A stretch of 23,169 nucleotides of DNA, from contig CBDUQN010000049.1 in assembly GCA_965369375.1 (NCBI GenBank), positions 1 to 23,169 on the forward strand, read 5' to 3'. This document shows positions 1 to 6,010 of this stretch, piece by piece (position 1 is the stretch's first letter; each line of letters opens with the position of its first letter). The notes under the pieces are model-generated. The model made no database searches. It was not told where the DNA came from and saw only the letters and a list, made by a program, of their open reading frames with translations. Origin of the DNA: CBDUQN01 sp965369375 (GTDB lineage Bacteria > Krumholzibacteriota > Krumholzibacteriia > Krumholzibacteriales > Krumholzibacteriaceae). The translations under genes and the position numbers were made by a program.

Positions 1-165
1 GATACTCCAATTATTCACCTCAGCCGCCTGATAAAGCAACTCCTTCAACCGCGTTACGAGTTTCCCGATCAGAACCCGTTTCCTATATTTGGGAATCTAT
101 ACTATGTGGTACCTCAGCTTGTGTTTCGTATGAGCGCCCGTCCAATATGTGCTCTTTATACCCAT
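1..165 (-). pseudogene. tnpA: IS200-like TnpA (Y1 HUH transposase), N-terminal part with in-frame stop
   Basis: Reading leftwards from ATG at 165, the peptide starts MGIKSTYWTGAHTKHKLRYH, then IV, then a TAG stop at 99-97. The same frame continues as IPKYRKRVLIGKLVTRL and stays open to the window edge. In IS200/IS605 TnpA the conserved N-terminal strand reads YHxVWxPKYRKxVL, so the TAG replaces the usual tryptophan codon TGG by one base. The catalytic HUH motif and the tyrosine would lie beyond the edge and cannot be checked. The ATG sits in a small palindrome (CCCATATGGG) and has no clear ribosome-binding site. I read it as a recently inactivated transposase; sequencing error or stop-codon readthrough are alternatives. 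Confidence 0.75.
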
Positions 166-229
166 ATGGGCGGATTATACATTATTCGCTCAGGCCTGCA
201 AAGCAGTCCTTCGAGTTGATGCCATTCAT

Positions 230-256
230 CCCCATGCTTAAAAGCATGGGGTTTTC
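230..256. terminator. Strong hairpin at IS end, terminator-like on plus strand
   Basis: CCCCATGCTT at 230-239 pairs with AAGCATGGGG at 243-252 around an AAA loop, followed by TTTT on the plus strand. It probably serves as the subterminal hairpin of the IS200-like element. Such hairpins can also block transcription entering the element from outside. Confidence 0.55.
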
Positions 257-266
257 TGGCATATTA

Positions 267-293
267 AAAAACCCTCCCCTAATAGGGGAGGGG
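267..293 (-). terminator. Rho-independent terminator of the ZU5-like lipoprotein gene
   Basis: On the minus strand CCCTCCCC (293-286) pairs with GGGGAGGG (280-273) around a TATTA loop, followed by a run of six T. It lies about 35 bases after the lipoprotein stop codon and gives that gene a defined 3' end. Confidence 0.85.
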
Positions 294-326
294 GAGGGTC
301 ATTAAAGATATTATTGTATGATGTTG

Positions 327-881
327 TTATGGTGATGTTCCAGGCTTTGGTTCATGACCGTATTCACTAAAATGCTCTAATTCGGCCTTTACTGAACCAT
401 TTGCAAGATAACTTCCGATGTCTTCCCAAAGTCCAGTTTCTTCATTGTACCAAAGGGCTTTGTAGTCACTTGCGTTTGAATCAAGTGCATCAAGTTCAAG
501 TGACATAGTTACGGATTTCTGGAACTGGATACCGTGGGGGCCGAGTCTGACTACAGCGTATGGATACTGGGGCATTTCTATGGTTATTTCGGTATCTTCT
601 TTGAGGGCTCCGGGGGGGAAGTAAAGGCTATAATAGCCGTTGCTGATCTCACCTCCTTCAGCTGCTGAGACTACCATTGATATGACTTCTCCATCAGAAT
701 CTCCGTTGGAACCTTTAGAGGTGGGCAGAAGTCGGACGAAAAGGGGGTTCTCCACACCGGGCGCTGTGGAGTTTTCCTGTGAGGGGGAGACAGGAGAGTA
801 GGTCCCACAGCCCATGGCAGCCAGTACACTGAGGAAGGTAATTGAGGTGAGAATCTTCTGGGCTCTGGTTCTTCCGTTCAT
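327..881 (-). CDS. Lipoprotein with ZU5-like domain
   Basis: This 184-residue secreted protein has a type II signal peptide: basic MNGRTRAQK, a hydrophobic stretch, then LAAMGC with the lipid-accepting Cys near residue 25. The mature part has a Ser/Pro-rich linker followed by a ZU5-like domain: GGEISNGYYSLYFPPGAL, then ITIEMP, then GPHGIQFQKSVTMSLEL. ZU5-like domains occur in bacterial surface lipoproteins and in ankyrin/UNC5 proteins, generally for protein interaction. I chose ATG at 881 because AAGGAGG lies just upstream; an in-frame GTG at 890 falls inside that ribosome-binding site. A consensus sigma-54 promoter at 951-965 and a terminator at 267-293 make it a single-gene transcript. It follows EBP1 on the same strand, so control by EBP1 is likely but inferred. 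The molecular function is unknown. Confidence 0.85.
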   Translation of the reverse strand: MNGRTRAQKILTSITFLSVLAAMGCGTYSPVSPSQENSTAPGVENPLFVRLLPTSKGSNGDSDGEVISMVVSAAEGGEISNGYYSLYFPPGALKEDTEITIEMPQYPYAVVRLGPHGIQFQKSVTMSLELDALDSNASDYKALWYNEETGLWEDIGSYLANGSVKAELEHFSEYGHEPKPGTSP

Positions 882-950
882 TCTGCCCACCTCCTTAGGG
901 TGGCTTTGAAAACCTCGTTACATCTTGTCGCTTTACAATGGGGTGTTAAG

Positions 951-965
951 GCAACCGAGGTGCCA
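951..965 (-). promoter_or_regulatory. Sigma-54 promoter (P1) of the ZU5-like lipoprotein gene
   Basis: Minus-strand TGGCAC-N5-TTGC matches the sigma-54 -24/-12 consensus exactly, with the required GG-N10-GC spacing. The predicted start is near 939, leaving a leader of about 58 bases before ATG 881. Upstream, TACGATT (992-998) and AATCGTA (1020-1026) form an inverted repeat centred near -70. A related CACGATT lies at 1036-1042. These are possible activator sites. Confidence 0.8.
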
Positions 966-1146
966 TGCTATCTAGAGGTGGGTTTCGGCAGTACGATTCT
1001 GGAGCAGATATATGGATATAATCGTAGGAAGCAGTCACGATTCATAGCCGTAACTCATTGTAATAATTAGAGGATATGAGTGGTATGAGAAGTTGGAAAT
1101 AGCGATTATAGATTAGCAGCATTCTTTTGAAATTAGGAGTTTACCG

Positions 1147-1209
1147 ATGGCGCCGGCAAAAGGAATTTGGGAAATTTTCTTGATGGAGGGGGATGACGAG
1201 CAGGATTGA
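1147..1209 (+). CDS. Possible 20-residue small protein
   Basis: ATG at 1147 follows TTAGGAG with a 7-base spacing and encodes MAPAKGIWEIFLMEGDDEQD before TGA. It has a hydrophobic centre and an acidic tail. It lies in the gap between two minus-strand genes, antisense to any readthrough transcript. There is no recognisable family, and no promoter or terminator of its own was seen. The good ribosome-binding site is the only positive evidence; a chance frame of this size is quite possible. Confidence 0.2.
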   Translation: MAPAKGIWEIFLMEGDDEQD

Positions 1210-1239
1210 TTTTATTCGTATTGCAGATCTTATTATATA

Positions 1240-2697
1240 TCAATCAGTTTCTGAAATTGGCTCATATTGACCGTTTTTGGAATTTTCCTCTGCTTCGGAG
1301 GCGACTATTCCGTATTTCTTCATCTTGTATCTCAATGTTCCGCGTCCTACCTCGAGAAACCTTGCTGCCTTGGTGGTATTTCCCCCTGATCTCTCCAGAG
1401 CTGTGATGATCGTTCCTTTCTCGATAGCTTCCAATGGAGCACCTTCCGGTGGAAGATCGACTATTATGAGATCCTTTTCTTTCTTGATATGGATCGTTGC
1501 TTCTTGTTGTTTCCTCTCTATCGGGATCTCCACGGGCTCAATTGTTCCGTCCGTATTAAGCAGAACGGCTCTCTCGATTATATTAATGAGTTCCCTGATA
1601 TTGCCCGGCCACGAGTATTGTTCGAGCGCTTTGATCGCATCTTCTGTTAGGGTGATTTTGCTCTTTTTCAGGCGGGAGGAAAACTTTTCAGTATATGCTT
1701 CGGCAATAGGCCGAATATCAGCAGGACGTTCTCGTAGTGGGGGAATGACGATCTCTATAACGTTCAAGCGATAGAAAAGGTCACTTCTAAAGACACTATT
1801 CGAGACATCTGCTTTTAGATCCCTATTGGTTGCTGCAATGATACGGACGTCAACAGGAAGGAACTGTGTTCCGCTGATTCTCCGGATCACTCGCGTATCA
1901 AGAAATTTAAGCAGTTTGGCCTGCAGGGAGATATCGATTTCACCTACCTCATCGAGGAAGATCGTTCCGCCGTTTGCGCACTCGAATAATCCGATTTTCT
2001 TGTCTTTGGCATCTGTAAAGGCGCCCTTTTCATATCCGAAAAATTCACTTTCGAGGAGATTTCGCGGGATCGCAGCGCAGTTGATCTCAATGAAAGGACC
2101 GGAGTTTCGAGGGCTCGCAAGATGAATAGCTTTCGCCAAGGCTCCCTTTCCTGTTCCACATTCGCCTGTAATCATTATGGATGTGGTATCGCTCACAGCC
2201 ACCTTTTTAGAGAGAGCGATCAATTCTCGAATCTGATCGCTGATTCCGATGATCTCTTCGAATCCTTCAGGGGATTTCAGCCTTTTTGTAAGGGCGTTTC
2301 TTCGTTTCCGCTCTCCGACACCCTGGGCGACCATGGCAAGGATTTTCGTAAGGTCGTCTTTTTGATACGATTTATTCAAAACGTGCCGTGCCCCGAGCAT
2401 CAAGGCGAGGCGGTCTCCCGATGAAAATCCCTCAGATAGAAGAAGAATCAATTGAGTTTGTGGGTGCTTATCGAGCCAGGTTTTGAGTCTGGACACATCC
2501 GCATCGCCGCTCTGCTCACCAGAGTCGTTGGGGTGGGAATATATGAAAAGAGGAGAACCGCCCTGTTTAGCGTTTGTGAGGAAGGCGTCGATAGTCGGGC
2601 AATCCTGCGTGTTCCAGCCTGCTTCTGCACATGTTCTGCAGAGTTCTTCACGGCTCTGCTCGTCAGCATCAATACAATACAGCTTCAGTGAAAGCAT
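1240..2697 (-). CDS. Sigma-54 dependent transcriptional activator with degenerate receiver domain (EBP1)
   Basis: This 485-residue NtrC-type enhancer-binding protein has three parts. Residues 1-125 resemble a response-regulator receiver: acidic D10/D12, S88 and K109 are present, but where the phospho-acceptor Asp is expected the sequence reads FIYSHP. The AAA+ ATPase has Walker A GECGTGKG (178-185), a sigma-54 contact loop GAFTDA (225-230; consensus GAFTGA), Walker B TIFLDEVGE, RIIAATNRD and YSWPGNIREL. A Fis-type helix-turn-helix near the C terminus reads GGNTTKAARFLEVGRGTLRYKM. I prefer ATG 2697, preceded by AAGGA, over GTG 2712. A sigma-54 promoter at 2757-2772 suggests it activates its own gene. 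The likely target is the lipoprotein gene downstream. No partner histidine kinase is nearby, consistent with phosphorylation-independent control. Confidence 0.93.
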   Translation of the reverse strand: MLSLKLYCIDADEQSREELCRTCAEAGWNTQDCPTIDAFLTNAKQGGSPLFIYSHPNDSGEQSGDADVSRLKTWLDKHPQTQLILLLSEGFSSGDRLALMLGARHVLNKSYQKDDLTKILAMVAQGVGERKRRNALTKRLKSPEGFEEIIGISDQIRELIALSKKVAVSDTTSIMITGECGTGKGALAKAIHLASPRNSGPFIEINCAAIPRNLLESEFFGYEKGAFTDAKDKKIGLFECANGGTIFLDEVGEIDISLQAKLLKFLDTRVIRRISGTQFLPVDVRIIAATNRDLKADVSNSVFRSDLFYRLNVIEIVIPPLRERPADIRPIAEAYTEKFSSRLKKSKITLTEDAIKALEQYSWPGNIRELINIIERAVLLNTDGTIEPVEIPIERKQQEATIHIKKEKDLIIVDLPPEGAPLEAIEKGTIITALERSGGNTTKAARFLEVGRGTLRYKMKKYGIVASEAEENSKNGQYEPISETD

Positions 2698-3051
2698 TTT
2701 CCTTCGCCACACCGTCTTTCGTTACTTGTTATATCAACTGGCTCTGCGATAATTCGTGCAAGATATGTGCCTTAGGATAGTGATGGGGCATCAAATTATC
2801 TGTTGATATAGTTGAAGTTATGCTGAGGCTGACGGGCTGCGGGACGGTGCTGCGAGCAGAGGAATTCAAATGAGTGAAATGTGCGTGGCGGGAGGTGTTT
2901 GAAAGATAAGGAAATATTTGCTATCTTGAGTATTGATACGGATATTATTGTATGCTGGATTCGTATCTTTTAAAAAGGCGTTTACGCGAGCGTGTTTAAG
3001 CTACGCTTTAATTGTTTTAGGCGAGGAAGGCGAAAGGGAAAAGGTTTGAAT
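2698..3051. other. 354-base divergent intergenic region
   Basis: The left part carries the EBP1 sigma-54 promoter, its flanking inverted repeat and a 13-base palindrome TGATGGGGCATCA. The middle (about 2825-2860) is GC-rich and contains a 13-base stretch also present near 22480 in the opposite direction. The right part must contain the promoter for the peptidase gene. A weak sigma-70 type candidate is TTGCTA (2918-2923), 17 bases, GATATT (2941-2946). No sigma-54 core was found on the plus strand. Confidence 0.5.
2757..2772 (-). promoter_or_regulatory. Sigma-54 promoter (P2) of EBP1
   Basis: Minus-strand AGGCAC-N5-TTGCA has the GG-N10-GC core and differs from TGGCAC-N5-TTGCA at one position. 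The predicted start is near 2746, about 49 bases upstream of ATG 2697. A 9-bp inverted repeat flanks it: TATATCAAC (2730-2738) and GTTGATATA (2802-2810). Confidence 0.7.
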
Positions 3052-5016
3052 ATGATGAGAGTTGCAACTGTTACTGTATTCCCCCGGTCACGTTTGTTTG
3101 TTGCTGCAGGAATTGTAATGTTCCTTCTCGGCCTATGTGGGTGTAGCGAGGAGTCTGGAACCGCTCAAATGAAGCAGCCGGTGGTGACATCTATATCACG
3201 CACTGAAGTCAGCATGGGCGATACGGTAGTCATATCGGGCCACGATTTCAATCCTCAACTGGCTTCGAACCGAATAGTGACTTCATCCTGCGGCTTTTCC
3301 GGATCATGCAGCAGGTACTCGATTCCGGTAGCAGGTTCTGACACACATCTGGTTGGAAGAGTGCCCGATGGCGCTATGACAGGCGGCATAAGGATCGAGG
3401 ATATTGATCCGCTCGCGGGGACTCCTTTCTTTCGAGTGAAAATCGCACCGTTGGCTTCGAATGCTCTAAATTTTCGCTCTCTATTTAAAGGCGGTGATGT
3501 TGGAAAGGTATTTTTCTCTGGAACGGAATTCGAGTTTGAAGTCGACGCTTCCAGCGGAGACGAGGAATATGTGTTGATTGTCTTCAACAATACTACTCCT
3601 CCAAGTGATAGTTGGAACTACTGGTATACCGTTTCTTTGAATTACACGTTTCCCATGACCGCTTCTGGTATTGGATCTCTTGCTCGCAGTGGGTCGGTTC
3701 AGACTGCAAATAACGATGGGGGGATCGGGCGGCCCGAGGAGGGGGATCAGCAGCATATAGTTTATGGCACGGCAGCGAGGAATTTCAAGAGACGGCTTCG
3801 AGACGAAGTCATCGAGCTGCTCGAGCTGGCAAATGCCGGAATGAAACCCTTTCATCCATCGCTGTCAGGTGCAGACAGTGAGCAGCCGGGGCAATCGGTG
3901 TATAAGACCCCGGCACAAACGAGGCAGTTCAAAGTATTGGAAGATCCAACTTTAAGCATTATGAATCCGGACAACTTCGTCATTATTACGGCAAACCTCA
4001 AGTACGAAGGCGATCATACGCTCCTCTATGTCGATCAGAACACACCGACGAGTAACCTTTCTGATACGGAAGCGCGCGATCTCGGGATAACCTTTGATGA
4101 GCAGATCTATCAGAGAAATCATACTTATTTTGGGGTGGAATCCGATATCAACGAAGATGGGAAAGTTGCAATATTGCTGACGCCGCGCGTAAATATGCTG
4201 TCGTTGTACACAAGTGGTGATGGGATCATCGTCGGTTATTTTATGCCCACGGATCTGTTGCCCCGGTATGTGCATCCCGATGCCACGAATGCCATGGAAG
4301 TTTTCTATTCGATTGTTCCCGATCCGGGCGGTGACTTTGGACCCAATATCTCGAAGGAGCGGGCGCTCGATGTCATCAGAGAGGTATTGGCCCATGAATT
4401 TCAGCATATGATCATGTTCAATTACAGGGTTCTCATCTACGGTGACGGATCCGCCGCAACATACGTTGAAGAGCTCTGGATGGATGAAGGTCTGTCTCAT
4501 ATCGCCGAAGATCTCAACGGATACGAGCGCAGCAACATAGAGCGAGCTAATCTGTTCCTCATCGATCCCGGCAGTGCAAATCTTATTTTTAAAGATGAAG
4601 ATGATCTCGATAAGCGTGGCGCAGTTTTTCTTTTCCTCCGTCATCTCGGAGACCGTTTTGGGGATGGAATCTATGCGAAACTCGTGCAGTCAAAGAGCTC
4701 GGGAGTCGAAAACGTGGAAAACGCGACAGATGAGAATTTCTTGGAGCTCTTTGCTGATTGGATCGCCGCCTGTTATCTCAGCGGGACCGGAATAACCGAA
4801 GATGAGAGGTTTAATTACACTTCTCTTGATCTCAAGGCGGATTTCCAGCCGCTCAATGTTATAGACATTCCCGGTTGGAATGAATTCACTAGATTTATCG
4901 AGACGATGTCGCCCGAATATATTGCGTTTCGTGTTTCCGAGGGCAATGCCGCCGTTTTATCGATCGAATGTGGAGCAAGTGGGAGGATGAATGCGATTGT
5001 TGTCCGCATTGACTAG
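3052..5016 (+). CDS. Secreted M30/hyicolysin-like zinc metallopeptidase lipoprotein with TIG domain
   Basis: The protein has 654 residues from ATG 3052, which is preceded by AAGG; an upstream GTG at 2992 would add 20 basic residues ahead of the signal peptide and is less likely. A type II signal peptide ends LLGLCGC near residue 31. An IPT/TIG-like Ig fold follows: PVVTSISRTEVSMGDTVVIS, then GHDFNP. The catalytic region has HEFQH (448-452) as the HExxH zinc motif and WMDEGLSH with Glu479 as probable third ligand, the pattern of M30 hyicolysin-like gluzincins. SDINEDGKVAILLT before it resembles a calcium-binding loop often seen in this family. It is probably exported and membrane-anchored, degrading extracellular or periplasmic protein. 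It overlaps the next lipoprotein gene by 26 bases, implying coupled translation. Confidence 0.83.
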   Translation: MMRVATVTVFPRSRLFVAAGIVMFLLGLCGCSEESGTAQMKQPVVTSISRTEVSMGDTVVISGHDFNPQLASNRIVTSSCGFSGSCSRYSIPVAGSDTHLVGRVPDGAMTGGIRIEDIDPLAGTPFFRVKIAPLASNALNFRSLFKGGDVGKVFFSGTEFEFEVDASSGDEEYVLIVFNNTTPPSDSWNYWYTVSLNYTFPMTASGIGSLARSGSVQTANNDGGIGRPEEGDQQHIVYGTAARNFKRRLRDEVIELLELANAGMKPFHPSLSGADSEQPGQSVYKTPAQTRQFKVLEDPTLSIMNPDNFVIITANLKYEGDHTLLYVDQNTPTSNLSDTEARDLGITFDEQIYQRNHTYFGVESDINEDGKVAILLTPRVNMLSLYTSGDGIIVGYFMPTDLLPRYVHPDATNAMEVFYSIVPDPGGDFGPNISKERALDVIREVLAHEFQHMIMFNYRVLIYGDGSAATYVEELWMDEGLSHIAEDLNGYERSNIERANLFLIDPGSANLIFKDEDDLDKRGAVFLFLRHLGDRFGDGIYAKLVQSKSSGVENVENATDENFLELFADWIAACYLSGTGITEDERFNYTSLDLKADFQPLNVIDIPGWNEFTRFIETMSPEYIAFRVSEGNAAVLSIECGASGRMNAIVVRID

Positions 5017-5599
5017 GTGGGCAATCATATCGGCACTTCTTTTTGTCGTATCCTGTGCGTCAGCACCTCCCGCGGCTGAGGTGGAGAGCGTGTATTCGCT
5101 CGAGGGGGAATTAGCGGTTATAGGGGGACACCCCTTCGATCGACGGATAGTTCTTGCCGATAGCACAGGCAAATTCTGGAACTTGAATAATCCCGAGTTG
5201 CATGGCGAGTTGGTTAACCTTGCGGGTCATCGTATCCGAGTGACTGGTACTTATGAAGATGCCGTGGATGGAGGCTCGGGGCTGCACGTCGACTCGTATA
5301 AACTGCTGCCGGTTGAAGGCAAGACGCCGATTGTCGGGATTCTCGTGGATGAAGGAACTCAGCTGATTCTTGTCGAAGGCAATACGCGCGAACGGTATCT
5401 CATTACCGGTCCGCTGAGCGGAGCATTATTGCACTTTCAGGGATTCAAGGTGTGGGCATATGGGGATGAGAAGAGGGGATTGGAAAGTGCGGGAAACGCG
5501 AGGATTCTCGTCGTTCAGGGTTACGGGATTCTGGGGCCGCTCGATGAATCTAGTAATTACGTACCTTCCGACACTCTTCGAGATTTAAATAACAGATAA
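4991..5599 (+). CDS. Lipoprotein with two similar OB-like halves, unknown function
   Basis: This 202-residue protein starts inside the end of the peptidase gene; GGGAGG at 4981-4986 precedes ATG 4991. The signal peptide ends FVVSCAS with lipid-accepting Cys22. The mature part appears to be two related beta-rich halves: one with LAVIGG, IVLADSTGKFWNL and LAGHRIRVTGTYED, and a second with VGILVDEGTQLILVEGN, RYLITGP and LHFQGFKVWAYGDE. Both end in a strand carrying a hydrophobic VQGYG- or VDSYK-type pattern, suggesting an internal duplication of an OB-like barrel. No named family is recognised. Its 3' end overlaps the convergent PqqD-like gene by 50 bases. Co-translation with the metallopeptidase suggests a shared role, perhaps as accessory or inhibitor; this is inference. 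Confidence 0.8.
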   Translation: MRLLSALTRWAIISALLFVVSCASAPPAAEVESVYSLEGELAVIGGHPFDRRIVLADSTGKFWNLNNPELHGELVNLAGHRIRVTGTYEDAVDGGSGLHVDSYKLLPVEGKTPIVGILVDEGTQLILVEGNTRERYLITGPLSGALLHFQGFKVWAYGDEKRGLESAGNARILVVQGYGILGPLDESSNYVPSDTLRDLNNR

Positions 5600-5936
5600 G
5601 CTCAGTCTGTTCCAACTGCTGAAAAAACATGCCGAGGCGATCATAACACGGTTCAATCTTTTCTTGAAACTGTTCTCTGAGTACCGATGCTATTTCTTTG
5701 ACGTTCTTTTGTCCGTCGCAAAGCAGCCATACCGCACCGCCGATTTCATCGAGTTTCACCTTTAGATAGCGTCGTTTTACACGCGGTTCGATCCACTTTT
5801 TGAGAAGCTTATTCTTGAAACGGGGAACAAGCAGCGTAACAATGGTCGTTTCATCGATCTCGTGATCGACCATTCTTTTCGGGATCAACTCGAGGAGGTT
5901 GACTTCGAGCGGTTTTTTCTTGCGTCGCCCCAACAT
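5550..5936 (-). CDS. PqqD-like (RRE-fold) family protein
   Basis: This 128-residue cytoplasmic protein belongs to the stand-alone PqqD-like group. A basic N terminus (MLGRRKKKP) leads into NLLELIP and LLVPRFKNKLLKKW. The core reads VKLDEIGGAVWLLCDG, then VKEIASVLREQF, then RLGMFFQQLEQTELI, the usual PqqD winged-helix pattern. In PqqA, lasso and related peptide pathways such domains bind a leader peptide for a modifying enzyme. Long stand-alone versions are common in other bacteria without any peptide cluster, and no radical-SAM or precursor gene is visible here. ATG 5936 is preceded by AGGA at suitable spacing. It lies 74 bases downstream of the OPT transporter gene on the same strand, with a hairpin between them. 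Confidence 0.8.
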   Translation of the reverse strand: MLGRRKKKPLEVNLLELIPKRMVDHEIDETTIVTLLVPRFKNKLLKKWIEPRVKRRYLKVKLDEIGGAVWLLCDGQKNVKEIASVLREQFQEKIEPCYDRLGMFFQQLEQTELICYLNLEECRKVRNY

Positions 5937-5963
5937 GAAATCCTGATCCTTGCTGCTAAGTAT

Positions 5964-6000
5964 AAGACCCCGAGCGTGGATTGTCCAGCCCGGGGTCTTT
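5964..6000. terminator. Hairpin between the OPT and PqqD-like genes
   Basis: AAGACCCCG (5964-5972) pairs with CGGGGTCTT (5991-5999), a perfect 9-bp stem with an 18-base loop. On the plus strand it is followed by one further T, giving TTTT in all; on the minus strand the downstream tract is less T-rich. It may terminate or attenuate the OPT transcript before the PqqD-like gene. Confidence 0.6.
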
Positions 6001-6010
6001 TCATGTTCAT

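Larger units (their letters stand above)
1..256 (-). mobile_element. IS200/IS605-type element, left end (partial)
   Basis: The window opens inside a minus-strand IS200/IS605-like insertion sequence. Support comes from a Y1-type transposase N terminus (stop codon inside) and, upstream of it, small hairpins typical of these elements: a perfect 10-bp stem at 230-252 with a 3-nt loop, and a near-perfect stem at 192-210. The exact tip cannot be fixed because the other end lies outside the window. These elements lack terminal inverted repeats and use subterminal hairpins recognised by the transposase, which suits this layout. Whether a TnpB gene follows cannot be seen. Confidence 0.65.
882..1239. 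other. 358-base intergenic region between lipoprotein and EBP1 genes
   Basis: It holds the leader and sigma-54 promoter of the lipoprotein gene, the possible activator sites upstream of it, and a possible 20-codon plus-strand reading frame at 1147-1209. No terminator was found directly after the EBP1 stop codon (1240); only a weak, wide repeat, GATTGAT (1204-1210) with ATCAATC (1239-1245), is seen. Readthrough from EBP1 into the lipoprotein gene is therefore possible. Confidence 0.6.

Noticed and set aside
888..890. GTG start for the ZU5-like lipoprotein
   Set aside because: It overlaps the AAGGAGG sequence that serves the ATG at 881.
2992..3051. Upstream GTG start for the metallopeptidase
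   Set aside because: It adds a 20-residue basic stretch before an already complete signal peptide and has no ribosome-binding site, whereas ATG 3052 does.
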